A stretch of DNA of 52,442 nt. It comes from Chromera velia. Lineage: Eukaryota > Sar > Chromeraceae. Under the pieces are notes generated by a model. It saw only the letters and a list, made by a program, of their open reading frames with translations, was not told the DNA's origin and did not search any database. The stretch covers positions 1 through 52,442 of the forward strand of contig JAHBMJ010000044.1 of assembly GCA_018398765.1 (NCBI GenBank). The letters run 5' to 3'. Below are positions 1 through 13,414 of the stretch, in pieces; position 1 is the first letter of the stretch; the number at the start of each line of letters is the position of its first letter. A program made the translations under genes and the position numbers.

Positions 1-2320
1 CGAGAGAAACGACACAACAGACTCCCAAATCAGAACAAAATTTTGGACTGTATCTCAAAATGGCAAAATCTACCGGAGAGGCCAAATGGCGAAACCTGAA
101 GGGGACGCTAGACTCGTTGTGTACAGGACTGACTGACTGACTGACTTGCTGTTGCTTCTATCAGTTTTGAAGGACCCAGAGCTACACTTTGTGCAGAGCT
201 CCCCTGCCCCCTGATCGAGGGAGACCGAGTTGAACTCCCGAGCGTCCTCGCACTGACAGGAAAGCACGGAGGCGAAGGGCCGCTCTGACACACTCGTGTC
301 GGAATGACTGCACGCAACCAGGCAGGCAGGCAAGTGTTCAGGCGGGAAGGCAGGTGGGGGACCGGGAGAATAAGGAGACATGCAAGTAGGCAGCAAGGAG
401 AGCTGGGACTTTGTTGCAGCGACACTTGTTGGCGGTGAGCATAAAATATTACTGCAAGAAAAAAGCCAACAACGCAGCTGAAAGACGAATGCAGGCAAGC
501 AGAAATGCACGAAAACAACTGCAGGGGAAGGGAAGGGAAGAACAGTCAATGAAGACGTAGCAGAATTTCCCCCCAGCCCATCACCCCTGCAGACAGAAAT
601 AAAGCATGCCTTCTGACAGACTTGTGGCATGGCGTCAAAGAGATGTGCTTTGCCGATCTGCTGTCTCTCCCCCCTGCGCAGAAGTGATTGTTCGGACAGG
701 GCGTGCAGATGTTCGGGTCCGCGAGTCCTCCCTCGTCCATTTGCCGAATACACACTGCGCGCAGACAGAGGGAGGCCCGATCGAGTGCCAGAGGGTCGCT
801 CTGCAGGGCCGTCAGGTTTTTCGTCGACAGCGCGCTCTGGTTGGCCCTCAACGCACCCTTCATGCGCGCGTCTTCTATGCCGTGCTCAGCGTAGAACGTG
901 CAAAGGCCTGCACAAGGAGCAAACGTGGATGTTGGTACCACGGATGTCATGACCGTCCCCATTTGCTTGGGATGTGTACAAATTCGCTCTGTGTTGAATT
1001 TTTTGAGTTTTTCTACTAGGTTTTTCTTGAAGCACACCTTCAGAGACCCTCGTTCAGTCATCGTGCAAGAAATCTACTGGTAGAAACTCAAAAAAGCAAA
1101 AAGAAAGTTCGAATACGGACCAGCCTCAAAGAAAGGCAGCGCGAAAATCCGGCAAAAGGTTTGAAGTGATTGAGATGCCTCCCTACCTGCTTGATGTTCA
1201 TCGTAATGCCAATGCGACTGGTTGACTCCTGACACCGGCGTCTCGTCTCCGGGAAGCGTTGAAGTGACGTCGTCCCCAACCGGATCTTGAAGATCTGGAT
1301 TGAGGTCAATTTCAGAGATGAAGTCTTCCGGATTCTTCAACGGAGGGGGGAGGAGGTCATGAGGGAGAATGAACCTGTCGGCTTCGAAGACGAGAGACTT
1401 GCAGTGGACTCCCGTGCTGTTGCTGTTCTCCTGCAGACAGAGAGGCAGATAGACAGGCAGGCAGGCACAGAGGGAGCAGAGAGCGATGAATGGACAGGAA
1501 CATTCTAAAGGGGGATGCAGAAAACATGAGAAAGAATAATAAGGTGGACAAACCTGAACACAAAAAGAACGATGCAACGGACAGGGACAGGAAACGAGAT
1601 TCGGTATTAGACAACCATATGAAGAATCGGAAGCCATTAGGAAACAATTGATGTCTTCTGACGCCCCTCTTTCCTCTTTTGTGATTGTTTCTCTCGTACG
1701 TGCGATAGAAGCGCAGTAAAGAGACCGCATGCTCTTATCCACTCACCTCAATTTCCGCACAACGAGCTTTGCACTCAGAGAAAGTGACTCGCTGCCCAGC
1801 AGTCGAGTTGCCACCAGGCAGCGCCAGTTGAATGGCAGATGGGGGAAGAGGGAACACTGGAAATCTGATAGGGTCATACCCGAAGTCCGCACAGGAAATG
1901 CAGGAGTACATGTAATCTGAAGGGAGGGCTTCGGTAGGGAATTCCTTCAATGCGGTCTCTGGCGCAAATCTGATGTGGTCCCAGTCTTCCTTGGGGATTC
2001 TTGATTCAAACGTCAGCGGCGTCGTCTTGTCGGTCCCCGACTTTTCTTCTTCGGGTGCCGTTGACGCCGCCTGCAGAAATCTCTTCGACGCCGCTCTACC
2101 CTCTTCCTCTTCCCCTCCGTCTGTCTTCTCTCCCAACAGACCCAGACTCTTCACATGAGCCAGGAATCGGGCTTTCTCTATCGCCTCAGCCTCCGCATCC
2201 CACTCTGCCCTGCCCTCCTCCCCTAAGTCTTCACCGTTTTTCCCGTCAGACAGCATCCTTCTTCTCCTTCCGGTCACGTGAGGGACTAGGGGGTCCCTCC
2301 AGTAGTCGCCAGGGAAGCAG
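1..2320 (-). CDS. Exons 51-55: C-terminal part seen in this window
   Basis: Exon 2320-1747 (CFPGDYWRDPLVPH ... acidic KTDGGEEEEG ... YSCISCADFGYDPIRF) joins exon 1430-1187 (NSTGVHCKSLVFEADRFILP) in phase 0. Exon 907-622 holds ICTPCPNNHFCAGGR and exon 307-146 holds CQCEDAREFNSVSLD with CTKCSSGSFKTD, two further GCC-like Cys clusters. A final open stretch 95-1 fits phase 2 and continues beyond the window, so the gene is cut there; this last piece is the least certain. Donor of exon 54 runs into (GTCA)n. Confidence 0.6.
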
Positions 2321-5300
2321 CTGCAAAGTCAAATGAAGGGAACGTCTGCGTGCCTGAAATGGAAAAAAGAAAGGAAACAGAGACGCCTCATTTGATGTAG
2401 TGTCCTGACACGTGTGTGTCAATATGCAATTGTGTAAATGTCAAAGTTTTTGTTTTGTACGTCCAAAAGAATGAATAACTGGACTCTTGGAGTTCATTCT
2501 TTCTTTCAGTGAACACGTTGGGAGAAGGGGTCTGACCTGCAAGCGGAAACTGCTGTCGGTACAACTCCGTGGAGTTTCCTTTCGGTGACGTCAGACCTTG
2601 AGGGATCCTTCTCTATCGCGAGGCGGTCAAGGACTTTGATCGCCTGTTCCGATTCTGAAACAGTCGATGGGTCTTTCATGAGGGTCAGAAGGGGGGGTTT
2701 CTCGGAGGGTAACCATGTCGCCCTCCGCGGACATCTGCAAGTAACGGGGAAGAAGTGAGATTGAAGGGAACAGGCGAGAAGACACTCTTGGTAACAACGA
2801 CTGCCTTGTGAGCGTAGGGGGAAGTGAAGGCAAGCCAAGCAGGGGGAGAGGAGACCAGGCTGGTTTGTCCCTACCTCTTCCACTCTTAGAACACTGGTTG
2901 ATGTTGGGAAGAGTCCTTTTTCGATCAATCTTTGAACGCATGCACATCGTCTTGTAAGGGTCCAAAAAAGGCCTATGCATTCAGACAGGCAACCTGCTTG
3001 TGCGGTGCGTTGATTTTGTCCTTGACTGACGGTATGCACGGAGAGTTTCCGACAAAATCCTTGAAGGTTCCTGGAGGACAGGGAAGACATAGATTCCAAT
3101 CACTCTTTGCAGGATTGAAGAACGCGTCCATCCACCACCTGCGAAGGAAAACGTCTTTCTCGGTAAGTGCCGCCACGTCCATTCGCACCCTCTCGAAGGG
3201 GTAAGACCTCGGATGAAGGAAGCCCATGCCCTCAGGACAGGCACACTTGCTTCTGAGGAACGCCTGTGGGGCGCTTGTGGTCAGGCCGTTGGGACAGGGA
3301 ATCTTTAGGTCCTTCACGATGATCTCTTGGGCCCCCGTCACGTTCATGGGGGGGGGCAGTCTCACAACGCCCGGACAGAAAGACCCCACCTGCACAAATG
3401 GAGTGAGTCAAAGCGAACCGATCAAGTGGCACACACGCGATTGTATAATGATAGTTTCTGAAGCAGGTGTGCAAGTAAGCAGCTTTCTTCTTCACATGTA
3501 AGCAAAAAACGACGTTTCCTCATATGAAGCATAGCGTGTTGAACAAGAGAAAAAGGGGACAGGCAGAAAGAAGGGGAAAAGGAACTGAAGTGCATGGACA
3601 GAAATCGAACGTTGACGTCGCCGAGTGACGCACTTACCTCGCATGCTCTGCACCTGTTGTCTTCCATATAAAATCCCGGAAGGCAATAGATGCAGTTGGC
3701 CTCGTTACTGCTTCCCTTGTCGAGGGACTGTGTGTTGCCCTCGCACTGAAGGTTGCACTCCATGTCTCTGCGGTCCATGCGTGACACTTCTGTTTTGTAG
3801 TGAGTGACGTTGCAAGGAATACACAAGTCCGTTTCTCGATCCAACTGGTAGCCTGCATTGCAGCGACAGTGATCGGGGGTCAACACCCCGCTTCCCACTG
3901 TTGAGGTTCCTGTGTTGTTCACGCGGGTCTCGTTCGCCCTCACGGGGGGTCCGTGGGGGTCGTCGCAGCTGCTCCTCCACCCGCCGACGCAGAAAAAGCC
4001 TTTGGGACAGTCGACGCACGAAGCAGAACACTCAGGAGCGATGTTTTCGAGAGTGTAGGCGTAGGGCAGAAAGTTTTTGGCCGTTTTCTGTTCGTCTGTC
4101 AGGAGGGGGGAAGGACTTTTGTACTTCACCGGACTGAGAGGCAGAATCTCCTCCCTCGCCTCGAAGTATTTGCCGTCTCTGCGTCAACGGAGGAGGGGTC
4201 AAATTGGTTGAAAAGGCCAGGAGACTGAAGATGCCACATATGCAATCGCTATTTCATGGGAAGGGAAATGTATATGCGAGTCAGGTTTCTTTGTTCTTAT
4301 GAATGGAACGAGAAAAGCATAACTGAAGCGAGGCAAAAAAGAAGAAACTCTGTTCCTTCGTACAAAGATCAGGTCCCCTCGAACGCGTATGTCTATTCAT
4401 TCAACAATCTGCATGGCCGCCTCGCATGATTGTCTTTTCCTCTATTTGAGAGTCTCAGTGGAAAGGGCTGTATGTCTCTGTTGAAACAAGCTGATCGACT
4501 GACTCGCACAAGCAGTCCCTCGCAATGCAGCTCCTTGCACCCATCACATGCGACGTGCTGTTGTCGGGGCAGCCTCCTCCGAGGCACATGCCGTGGCCGT
4601 CCTGCTGTTTGTACGTCCCAGGGGGGCAGGGCCGGCACGACCGAGCGTTGGTGACGGGATCGACAACAAGCTCCATACCCTGAAGACAGCAATCATGGTC
4701 AGCAAATGTCTGACACTGACTGGGTGGCCTAAGAAAGCAGCTCGACTCTTTCAGAAGACTTTTCTCTTTCCCGTGTCTTCTCGACGACAGTCTCCCATAC
4801 AGCCTCCATACAAAAAAAGGGAAAATAAAGAACCCATACCCCATACCCCTTCCTTTTTTCTTTTCGTTTGGCTTGCAGGAACAGACGAAAACACAAGAAA
4901 ACAAATACTCATGGAGACGTCATGCACTGACCGCCACACATCCGCAGTCATGAATGCTGACGCCCCCAATCTCCAAGAACATCTTTCCGTTGATCATCTT
5001 TGCGAACACCCCGTGGGCCCAGTGCCCCTCTGTCAAGTTCCCCAAAAGTTCGCCCTCCACAGTCTTGTTCGCAACAATCATCGTCGTCGTGTTGGCAGGA
5101 CAGGCAAGGCACTCATACATCTGACGACCGTCGTACTTGTAGTCACCCTCCGGCAGGGATTCGCGGTACGTTCCCTGCATCCATCCACTCATGCGTCCAT
5201 TCGTTCATTCGTTCACTGATTGACTTAGCCGGTGAGCCGATCATTTCTTGAATCATCCACTTCTTCATTCACTCACTCATTCATTCATTCATTCACTCAG

Positions 5301-7071
5301 TCAGTCCGGCAGGCAGGCAGGCAGCCCGTCAGTCAATCCGTCCGTCAGACAATCAGTCCATCAGTCAGTCAGTCAGTCAGTCAGTCAGTCAGTCAGTCTG
5401 TCAAAGCGTTGTGCTTCCGAGAAGCAAAGCGATGGAGTTGATGTCGAAAAAGTGTCCCCATTCTGTCATTCTTTGTCCCTCTTTGTCTTCCTCTTCCGAC
5501 CCCTGAGAGAATTCTTGCACAGACCTTCGGGCAGTATGTGCAGTTGAATTGGTCGATCGAGTGCAGCCCGTCGCGGCACGACGTCCCGAGTCGAATCGTG
5601 TTGTTGAACCTTCCGACGGCGTTCGAGATCGTGACGTTGTACTCTGTGTAGGGCGTCGCGTTGACGGGCGTACCCGAAATGGCCCCCGTGCAGTGGTCCA
5701 GCTGCAGGAGTCATCCACTCATTTATCCGTTTACGTGGCAAGAAGAGGTCTTTTGTGAGTCCGTTCATGGGCACAGCAGAGAACGCGACCCGGAGGATTC
5801 AACGGACCCACAGACTGTTGCATGCGATTTCTGTATAACATCAAGACCGCTTGGATGTCAAGCATACGCCTGACCTTTTGCTGTTCAGTGATCTCAAATG
5901 CAGTTGTTCGTCACTGAAAGAATTCGGCAATCATTCGGCCTTGCTGTGAAGCAGGCAGGCAGGCAGTCACTGGCAGGCAGAAAGGCAGACGCACCTGCAT
6001 GTTGGGTGGAAGAGGGGGCCAGATGGTGAAGTACTCCTGCTTTGAGAAGTGCGTTGCAGGTGAGAAGGACTGCCCGTGTGCCTCTCCGAGAGGGAGGTGG
6101 GCAGGGAGGGTCGGCCAAGTCAGGGCGGGGACTCCCACCAGGGCCGACATTGCAAAGGCGGCAATGCTGTAGTCAAGACTGTACCCCTGCAGTGATGGAA
6201 TTTTGGACAATCACCTCGGTGACAAAAACACTCTTTTCGATGTCCCCTCATCAGACTAGAACTTGGAAGAGGACTCGCATCACTCCATATTTGAAATATA
6301 CTTTTGCCGTTGCGTCGCGGCACAGACTTGTTTACGAATTCCTTGTGCTGTTTGAAGTGACTTTTTTCCGTGAAGCTACAAGAAAGAAGATTCAGGGGAC
6401 GCCAACGGCAACTCTCATCTTTGCTCGCTCGCTTCCTCGCTTGCTTTCTTCCCTCCTTCCTCTCTTCCTTGTTCCTTTCTTCCTTCCTTTCTTCCTTACT
6501 CCCCATTTATTTTTGTTTCCAACTCCCCTTCGTACTTGCTTATTCACTCACCCGAAGCTCATGCACCACAAAAGCGAATGCATCCGCGCTTGCATAGGAC
6601 ATGTGGAAGGTCTGAAGTTCACTGTTTGCCCCTTGTCGCGGACAGACGTAGGAGACGTACGGATACAGTGAGAGCTGTAGTCTTCTCCTTCTTCTGCTCT
6701 CTGCTTCTTCTCCATCGAGCTGCAGCTCTTCGCTTTCCAGGGCGTCCTTCTCTGCTTCTTCCAAGCGACTGAGGTCCTTGGGGTGGTACGAGAACCCGAT
6801 GGTGTCTCTGTGCGTGGGGTCTGAGAGGACAGGTTCTCCCTCTGCTGCCGTCTTCTTGCCAGTGAGTGTGTTGGGGAGGGAGAGCTTGTCAAGAATGGAG
6901 AGACGGCGACCTGTTGTTCCTCCCGACCCGTCTTGTGTGTCTGTCCCCCCTGTCTCTGCGGCAAATCCCTTTGTTGGGAAGAGGAAGAAACCGCGGGACT
7001 GCAGAAACAGATGGAAGGACATGAGCTGAGAGAGAACATCGTCTCTCAAGACATGAAATCTAACGAACACA

Positions 7072-7102
<31 letters not shown>

Positions 7103-10100
7103 GCACACACACACACGCACGCACATACACAGACATATGCAGACACAGAGAGAGAAAGAGTTGCTGACTCACCAAGGCAAGCATGATAAACAAAACAGAA
7201 CTGCAATATGAAGAACAAAAAGAACAAAAGTGGAGAATGTAGAAGGACGTCTTCTGTCTTTCAAAGTGGCTCTCCTCTCCCTTTGTAACCCACTGATATG
7301 CAATCTGAGCACCAAACTGACGGCAGTGTTTCTCCTCAGTTTCTGTTCGCGCACCCACACAGCCCTTCTCTTGTCACGGACGTCAAGGAGGACAACCCGG
7401 GGAGAGTTGAACTCTCCAATCAGGATGTGGCCTGCCCAGTAGGAGACAGCGCATGGGTACTGGTAACCCGTGTCGTCGGTCCGCGGCTGGAGGCTGCACG
7501 CACACCCACAAGAGAAGTAAAATCAAAGAATAAAAAACTACACGGAGAATGCATGAAGCACAGGCCAACGCTGGCAACCATACGCATTTTACTTCCTTCG
7601 GCTCAGAGACTACTTTGTTTTCATACTTTTGAGAAGTCTACAGTTCAGTAACTTCAAAAGAAGGACAGACAGCAGCAGGCAACATTCAAATTATCTCACA
7701 AGCCTCCACCAAGGAAATGGCCATGCAATCCAAGTGTATAAAGACACCGAAAAGAAAAGCCAGCGGAGACTTACTATCCATCTCCGTAGGATTCCAGGAA
7801 CCCCAGTCTTCCGTCGGGGCTCACACCCAGTTGCACAATCCGGTGGTTGCCTGTGTCCGCGACGTAGAGGACGTGAGTGATGGTCCCGAAAGAGCTTGAC
7901 TTGAAGTGAGCGAGCACCCTGGCGGACTCCTCGTCAGACAGCCGCTCAGAGATTGCGACCCCATGGGGGTAAGAGAACCCGATCAGTCGTCTGTCTCTCG
8001 AAGGAGTCGCGTCTGCCGGAGGTTCAGGCAGAGTGAACCTCAGCCGCAGGTCTTCAGTGCCTCTGTCGAGTACCCGTACCTGCACCCACATAGATTCATG
8101 TGCGGGCAGACTCATTCAAATTTAGCAAGCAAGCAAGCAAATGCAGGCAGTGACAAGACATTTTCCTGCCCTCCCCTTCGCTCACCATGTCGATTGCCTA
8201 AACGTGCAAGGAAACGGCCTATCTCTCATTTTCTCGATCTCCCAGAATGAAGAGAAGAGCACACACTCTCTGAGGAAGCAACTGACAGAGTGAGGTCCGC
8301 TGATGAAGATGTAAGTTTCGGAAAGCGCCATTCCAGTGATGCTGTAGTCGTTGAAGATCTGGGAGCTCTTCAATTCGGACCCCGACCCGTCATCTGGGGA
8401 GGCGAGAAGGTCCGTCTCATGAACCTGCAGTGAAGTGAGAGAGGAGGTGAAACGGGTGGGTGGGGAGGGGGGACGATCGGGTCGCTCAGACAAAAAAGGA
8501 GGTTGGAAGAATGTGCGTGATCATGTGTACTTGAAGCCACTGCCACCGTTTATCAGGTGGGAGTTGGAACTAGTTCTTTTTGAGTGAATGCAGATTTGGA
8601 GAACACTCTTTTCTTTCAGGGCACTGTCCTTCAGGGCACTGCACATGTAGAAATCAGTTGTTAGACGGATGTGCAGGATGGATAGGTGTGAGGGCATGCC
8701 AGCTCATAGAGGCGCCTGCAGGAAGGCTGGCATCATGGACCTTCGTTCAAGCGCGGCGGCTGATCTACGCACGCAGACACAGAGCCAAAGATATGCATGC
8801 CAGCGCCTCAAAAATATATGCATGCCAGCGCCTCACAGAGCCTACCAACCTGTTTATTTGAGGCGATGTAGAAAGTCCCTTCGTTTCCGGTGAGTTTGTA
8901 GTACCCCTCCGTCTCGTCTGTTGTCGGCGTTCCCTTGGCACAGGCTCTGAACTCGTCGATCTGACGTCCCAGAATCTGCAATCATTCAAGCGCGGTCGGT
9001 CGATCGTGAGGGGGGCGTGCGGGCAATTAGGGAGGGAACCACCATAGGGGGAAACGTGAAAGGCTCGCTTTTCCCTGTCACTGATATAAAAGCGCATCCG
9101 ACATCAGTCAAAAGGACACAAGACTGCTCGATCCTCTAAGCGTCTGGTCAGCTCATCAATTCAGCTGCCCGTACTGAATTTCCTTTTGGACTGACTTGCC
9201 ACTGGTCGTAGTACTCCCGCGGCCTGTTTGGGGTGTCTGGAAGCATGGGGGCGTAGGTCAGCTGGTTTCCGTCTGGACGCTGGAACATGTAGGCGTCTCT
9301 TCCTTTGTGATCTCTGGAGGGAAAGAGGGCGGGCTCCAGATCTTCTAGGCCGCAATCGACGGCTGCGTTTTCTCCGAAGAGGGAATTGTCCACTGGACAG
9401 AAAGTCGACTGCAGCCACATCATCCAGCTCTGTTCTGTGAACCCGTTGATCATTGAACTGTGCATACTGATAATCTGCCCTTATTCTGACTCACTCCATC
9501 TCCCAGTCCCCAACGTACTGCAACCACTCACTCACTCACTCACTCACTCGCTCAACTAGTCTGACTCTTACTCACGCGGTCAATCGCTCACTCATTTACT
9601 CACTCACACAAACACGCACTTGACTGCTCCCTCTCTTACGCAGCAGACGCACACGAGCACCCTGCACCCCCCCGCCCGCCCTCCCCACCTGCAGGAGGAG
9701 AACATTGCCGACATCCAGAGTGCACGCAGCCCCCAGGCGGACAGGCATGTCTCCTGATCTCGACTGGAGGCCGAGATCTTCTGCGCCGTACTGTCGCGTT
9801 GAGAGAATCTCCAGTTCTCCGATCTCCAGATTGTAGTCTGTCATCACAATTTGATCTCCGATCTTCGACAGCACAGGAGACCAAGAAATTCGCAGCGTCG
9901 TCTCCTCGGCGACTGAGAACCTGCAGATAGATAGATACACACAGTGACTTTATTTCTGCGCATCCATGAGTGAGCGTCTATGTGAGGAGAAAGAGGTCAA
10001 AGGAAGCTAGTAGTAGAGCACCGAAGGAAATTTACCCATAGAAAACACGAGATATAAACAGGGCAAAAAAGAGGAAGCTGAAGACCATTATCAATGACGC

Positions 10101-12295
10101 GATGCCTTGCATTGCAATACATGTGCACCATGCCACAAGAGATAAATGAAATATGCGCTCACCTACCCTTCTCTCTTGCCAAAGAAGCCCGCTCCAAATC
10201 ATTCAAAAAAAGAAAAGAAAAAGACTCAACTCACGAGAATGTCAGCTCAGTCCTGTCAGGCTTCAGCAACCCGTCGTAGTCCGAGTCCGCGTCCATTTTG
10301 ATGATCTCGACAATGTCAGGCATGAAATCCTTCCCGCACCCCCGACCGCGCAGTTTGTCGAGAAGAATGATCGACCTGCATCAGACTCATGTTTAAAGAA
10401 CACTGTGTCACTGTTGGTCTCGGTCGGCGTATAACAGACGCCCATGTATTCTCTTTTCTTCTGTGCACCGGAAATCGGATGCCGCTTGGTGGATATTGGA
10501 GGGTGTGGACAGGCTTTTTAAGAAAGCAGAATTCCAAGATGTCAAAGTCAATATGAGAAAGCCCAACCCTGCCCTCCCGAAAACCACACGCGATCACACA
10601 CACAGACACACACACACGCACGCACGCACACACACACATCCGCTGACCGACCCCGAAGCTGGAAGGTGATGTCCTCTGATGACCATCTCAAACGCCCCCT
10701 TCGCTGCCCGCTTGAACGTTTCTGCCTGAGGATTGTAGGGCCCCGAAACCTCAACGTTCCACAAGGCGGTCTGGTCGTATTTGCATTCCTCAAAGGACAC
10801 ATAAGTCCTGCAAACAAAAGAGGAATCGAAAGAAGATGAAAACGCCCTAACAAAGGAATAGGAACGTCCGCAGAGAGCAAAACAAAGGAACACAGAGACA
10901 TCCCACCCGCCTTGCAGAATGGGAATCTTCCGACAGAAACCGAAACACCGACACCCTCACTCACTCACTCGCTTTTCTACCTACTGACTTTTCCTCGGTC
11001 GATGACCGGGCTGCAATATTCAAGGGAGGGCAGTAGTTGGGGTTGTTCAGCGAGCTCGGATTGTAGGGATCGACCTCCCGGGCGTTGGAGACCCTGTAGA
11101 CCTTCTTGTAGTCGAGGGCAACTTCGTCCCCGTCCCAGTAGCAGATCTGCACACATCCGGAGCTAGACAGACTTTGTGCTTCTTTCTTTGTATCTCTCTG
11201 TATCGTTGAACAGACAGACAGAACGAGAGATAGACACGAAGGAGCCAGACGAGGGGAAAACTTGTCGGTCGAGAGAAGTGATCGAGATACAAAAGTTGAG
11301 CAAGTATCGAAGCAGACACACGGAACCTTGCAGTAGACCCACCCACCTTGAATCTGCCGGGATCTCTGACATACATCGGCTTGAAGGTGAGTACTTCCTC
11401 AGGTCTATACCCAGTGGCGGCCTCAATTCGGTCGGCCTCCTGGACAGAAGGAACACCGATGGTGTCTAGTCTGCACGCACCCGTCAGAAAAAAAGGCGAT
11501 GAAACATGAATGAGGACCATGCGCCTTTCAAAGCAGAGCTTCAACGTTCGGCACATAGGCGGGGAGACGCATAGGAGGAGAGAGGAGATCTTGCCTTCTC
11601 TACGCTGAGATGAAGTGCCTCTCTCATTCGGTTCTTCTGCCTTACTGCTGGTCGCCCTCTGTCCAAGCTTCTGTCGGTCCAGCTGCGAGTACGAGACTGT
11701 GTGGTTGAGCGTATGTATGTATGAATGTATGTATGTATGCATGCATGTATGTATGTATGTATGTGTATTTATAGATGTGTGTGTGTGTGTACATGGAAGC
11801 GTGTATACGCTCATGCACTCACTCTGCCAGATCGAGGCCTCTTTTCAGCACGAGGGGTTTTTCCCTCTCCTCTTTGTATTTTGGAACCTGCAGGAACGAG
11901 AACCAACAAGCAGGAGAAGGAAAGAAGGGGTGAAATGAGTGAGTGGACAAATGCGAACCGCGATGGAGGTTAAGACTGAGTGGCTGACTGACTGACTGAC
12001 CAGTTGTCCGCAATTGTCTGTGTCTGGAATGAAGATGATGTGGGAGGTGGGGAGGAAGCCGGTCCCATAGAGGCGAACTCGGAAGGGACTGAAGGTCGTC
12101 GGGAGACCGTCGGGGAAGGTTAGGTCCCGAGGGACCCCGGCAGTGCTGGGCCCTTCCCAAATGGGTCCTGCATGCATGCGTGGAAGGGGGGGGAGTGGGC
12201 AGGAGAGGGGAGAAGAACTGAAAGTCCATCAGAACTTAATGCTGATGTCATGCTTCTATTGATACCAAATAAATCCGACGGATACGTAACATAGC

Positions 12296-12341
<46 letters not shown>

Positions 12342-13380
12342 ACTTGACTGTGAGAGAGCGGGAAGAAGAAATGAAGAAGAAATAGGCAGAAAGACACTCA
12401 GCCGGCTGGATGGGCACACACGGAAAGCTAGGAAAGAGACAGATGACTCTAAGAGACTGTAAGCAAATTCCTGGGCCGTGAGCCACTGCATCAATTCGTG
12501 AGGAAAGCGGAAACTCCCGCAATTGGGAAGGAGGAGCATGTATTTATCTACTTAAATGGAACAACGCTGACCCCTAATGAGAACGTCTGCCACCCTCGCT
12601 TTGCTGTGGTATTGCCAAGTCGGGTACGTTGTGCCTGCTTCGGTGTTTCTGTAGCACACAGCGAGTGGTTTTGTGACTTTGATGTCTCGGTAGATGCGTC
12701 CCCACAATACAAAAGGGACGTTGATCAATTGCTGGTTCAGTTCCGTCTCTTCAGTTCCCTGCTTGAATGTGTCGGTGAAGTCAGCAGTAGTGCGGGGGGT
12801 GCAGGTGTCAACCATTGGATTGACGCAACCTGATGGCGTGCATCGCTCCGGATCGCAATACAACAGAGAGTGAAGGCGCTTCCCACTGCTCCACTCCCAG
12901 TCGAGATCGTTACTGTTGCAGTCTTCGCCTAGATCGACGTGACGAAATTGCACGGTGTTGCCAGGCCAAAAGTACGCTTTGTTGACGACCTCCTCCTCCC
13001 GCACGTTGAAGTGCATGTGCACAGCTAGAGGCTGATGGGGCCGGGAGAAGATGACACGGTATTGAGGGCCTGCAGGGGGGTAGAGGATGGAAAGAAACCA
13101 CTTGAATATTTTTTTTCTTCCGGTTTTGGTCGGAGTGGATATTGTCATGTGAATGTTGATCCTACCAACAGAGTCTCAAACAAGGCAACAATTTTCGGGT
13201 CTGCAGCTGGAGTGACGGTGCGCGGACAGTTCATGTTGTGTTAATTTCATGCAAATTGATTCGACTGAATGCTACGATCGCAAGTCTGCTTTTGCCTGAA
13301 GTGGGCACCTGGAAACTTGTGATTCTCTACCAGCACAAATTAGACATTCATTCGTTTGTTCATTCATTCACGGAGAGAGA

Positions 13381-13414
<34 letters not shown>

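Noticed and set aside
108-518. 136-codon minus-strand ORF (Ser/Cys-rich)
   Set aside because: It overlaps exon 54 in a different frame and is mostly intron; phase agreement favours the Cys-rich frame at 146-307.
2875-2950. Possible extra exon between exons 49 and 50
   Set aside because: A good GTAGGG donor exists, but phase does not fit; using donor GTCAGT at 3030 joins exons 49 and 50 without it.
5265-5400. CRISPR-like regular repeats
   Set aside because: Tetranucleotide microsatellite without spacers, in a eukaryotic intron.
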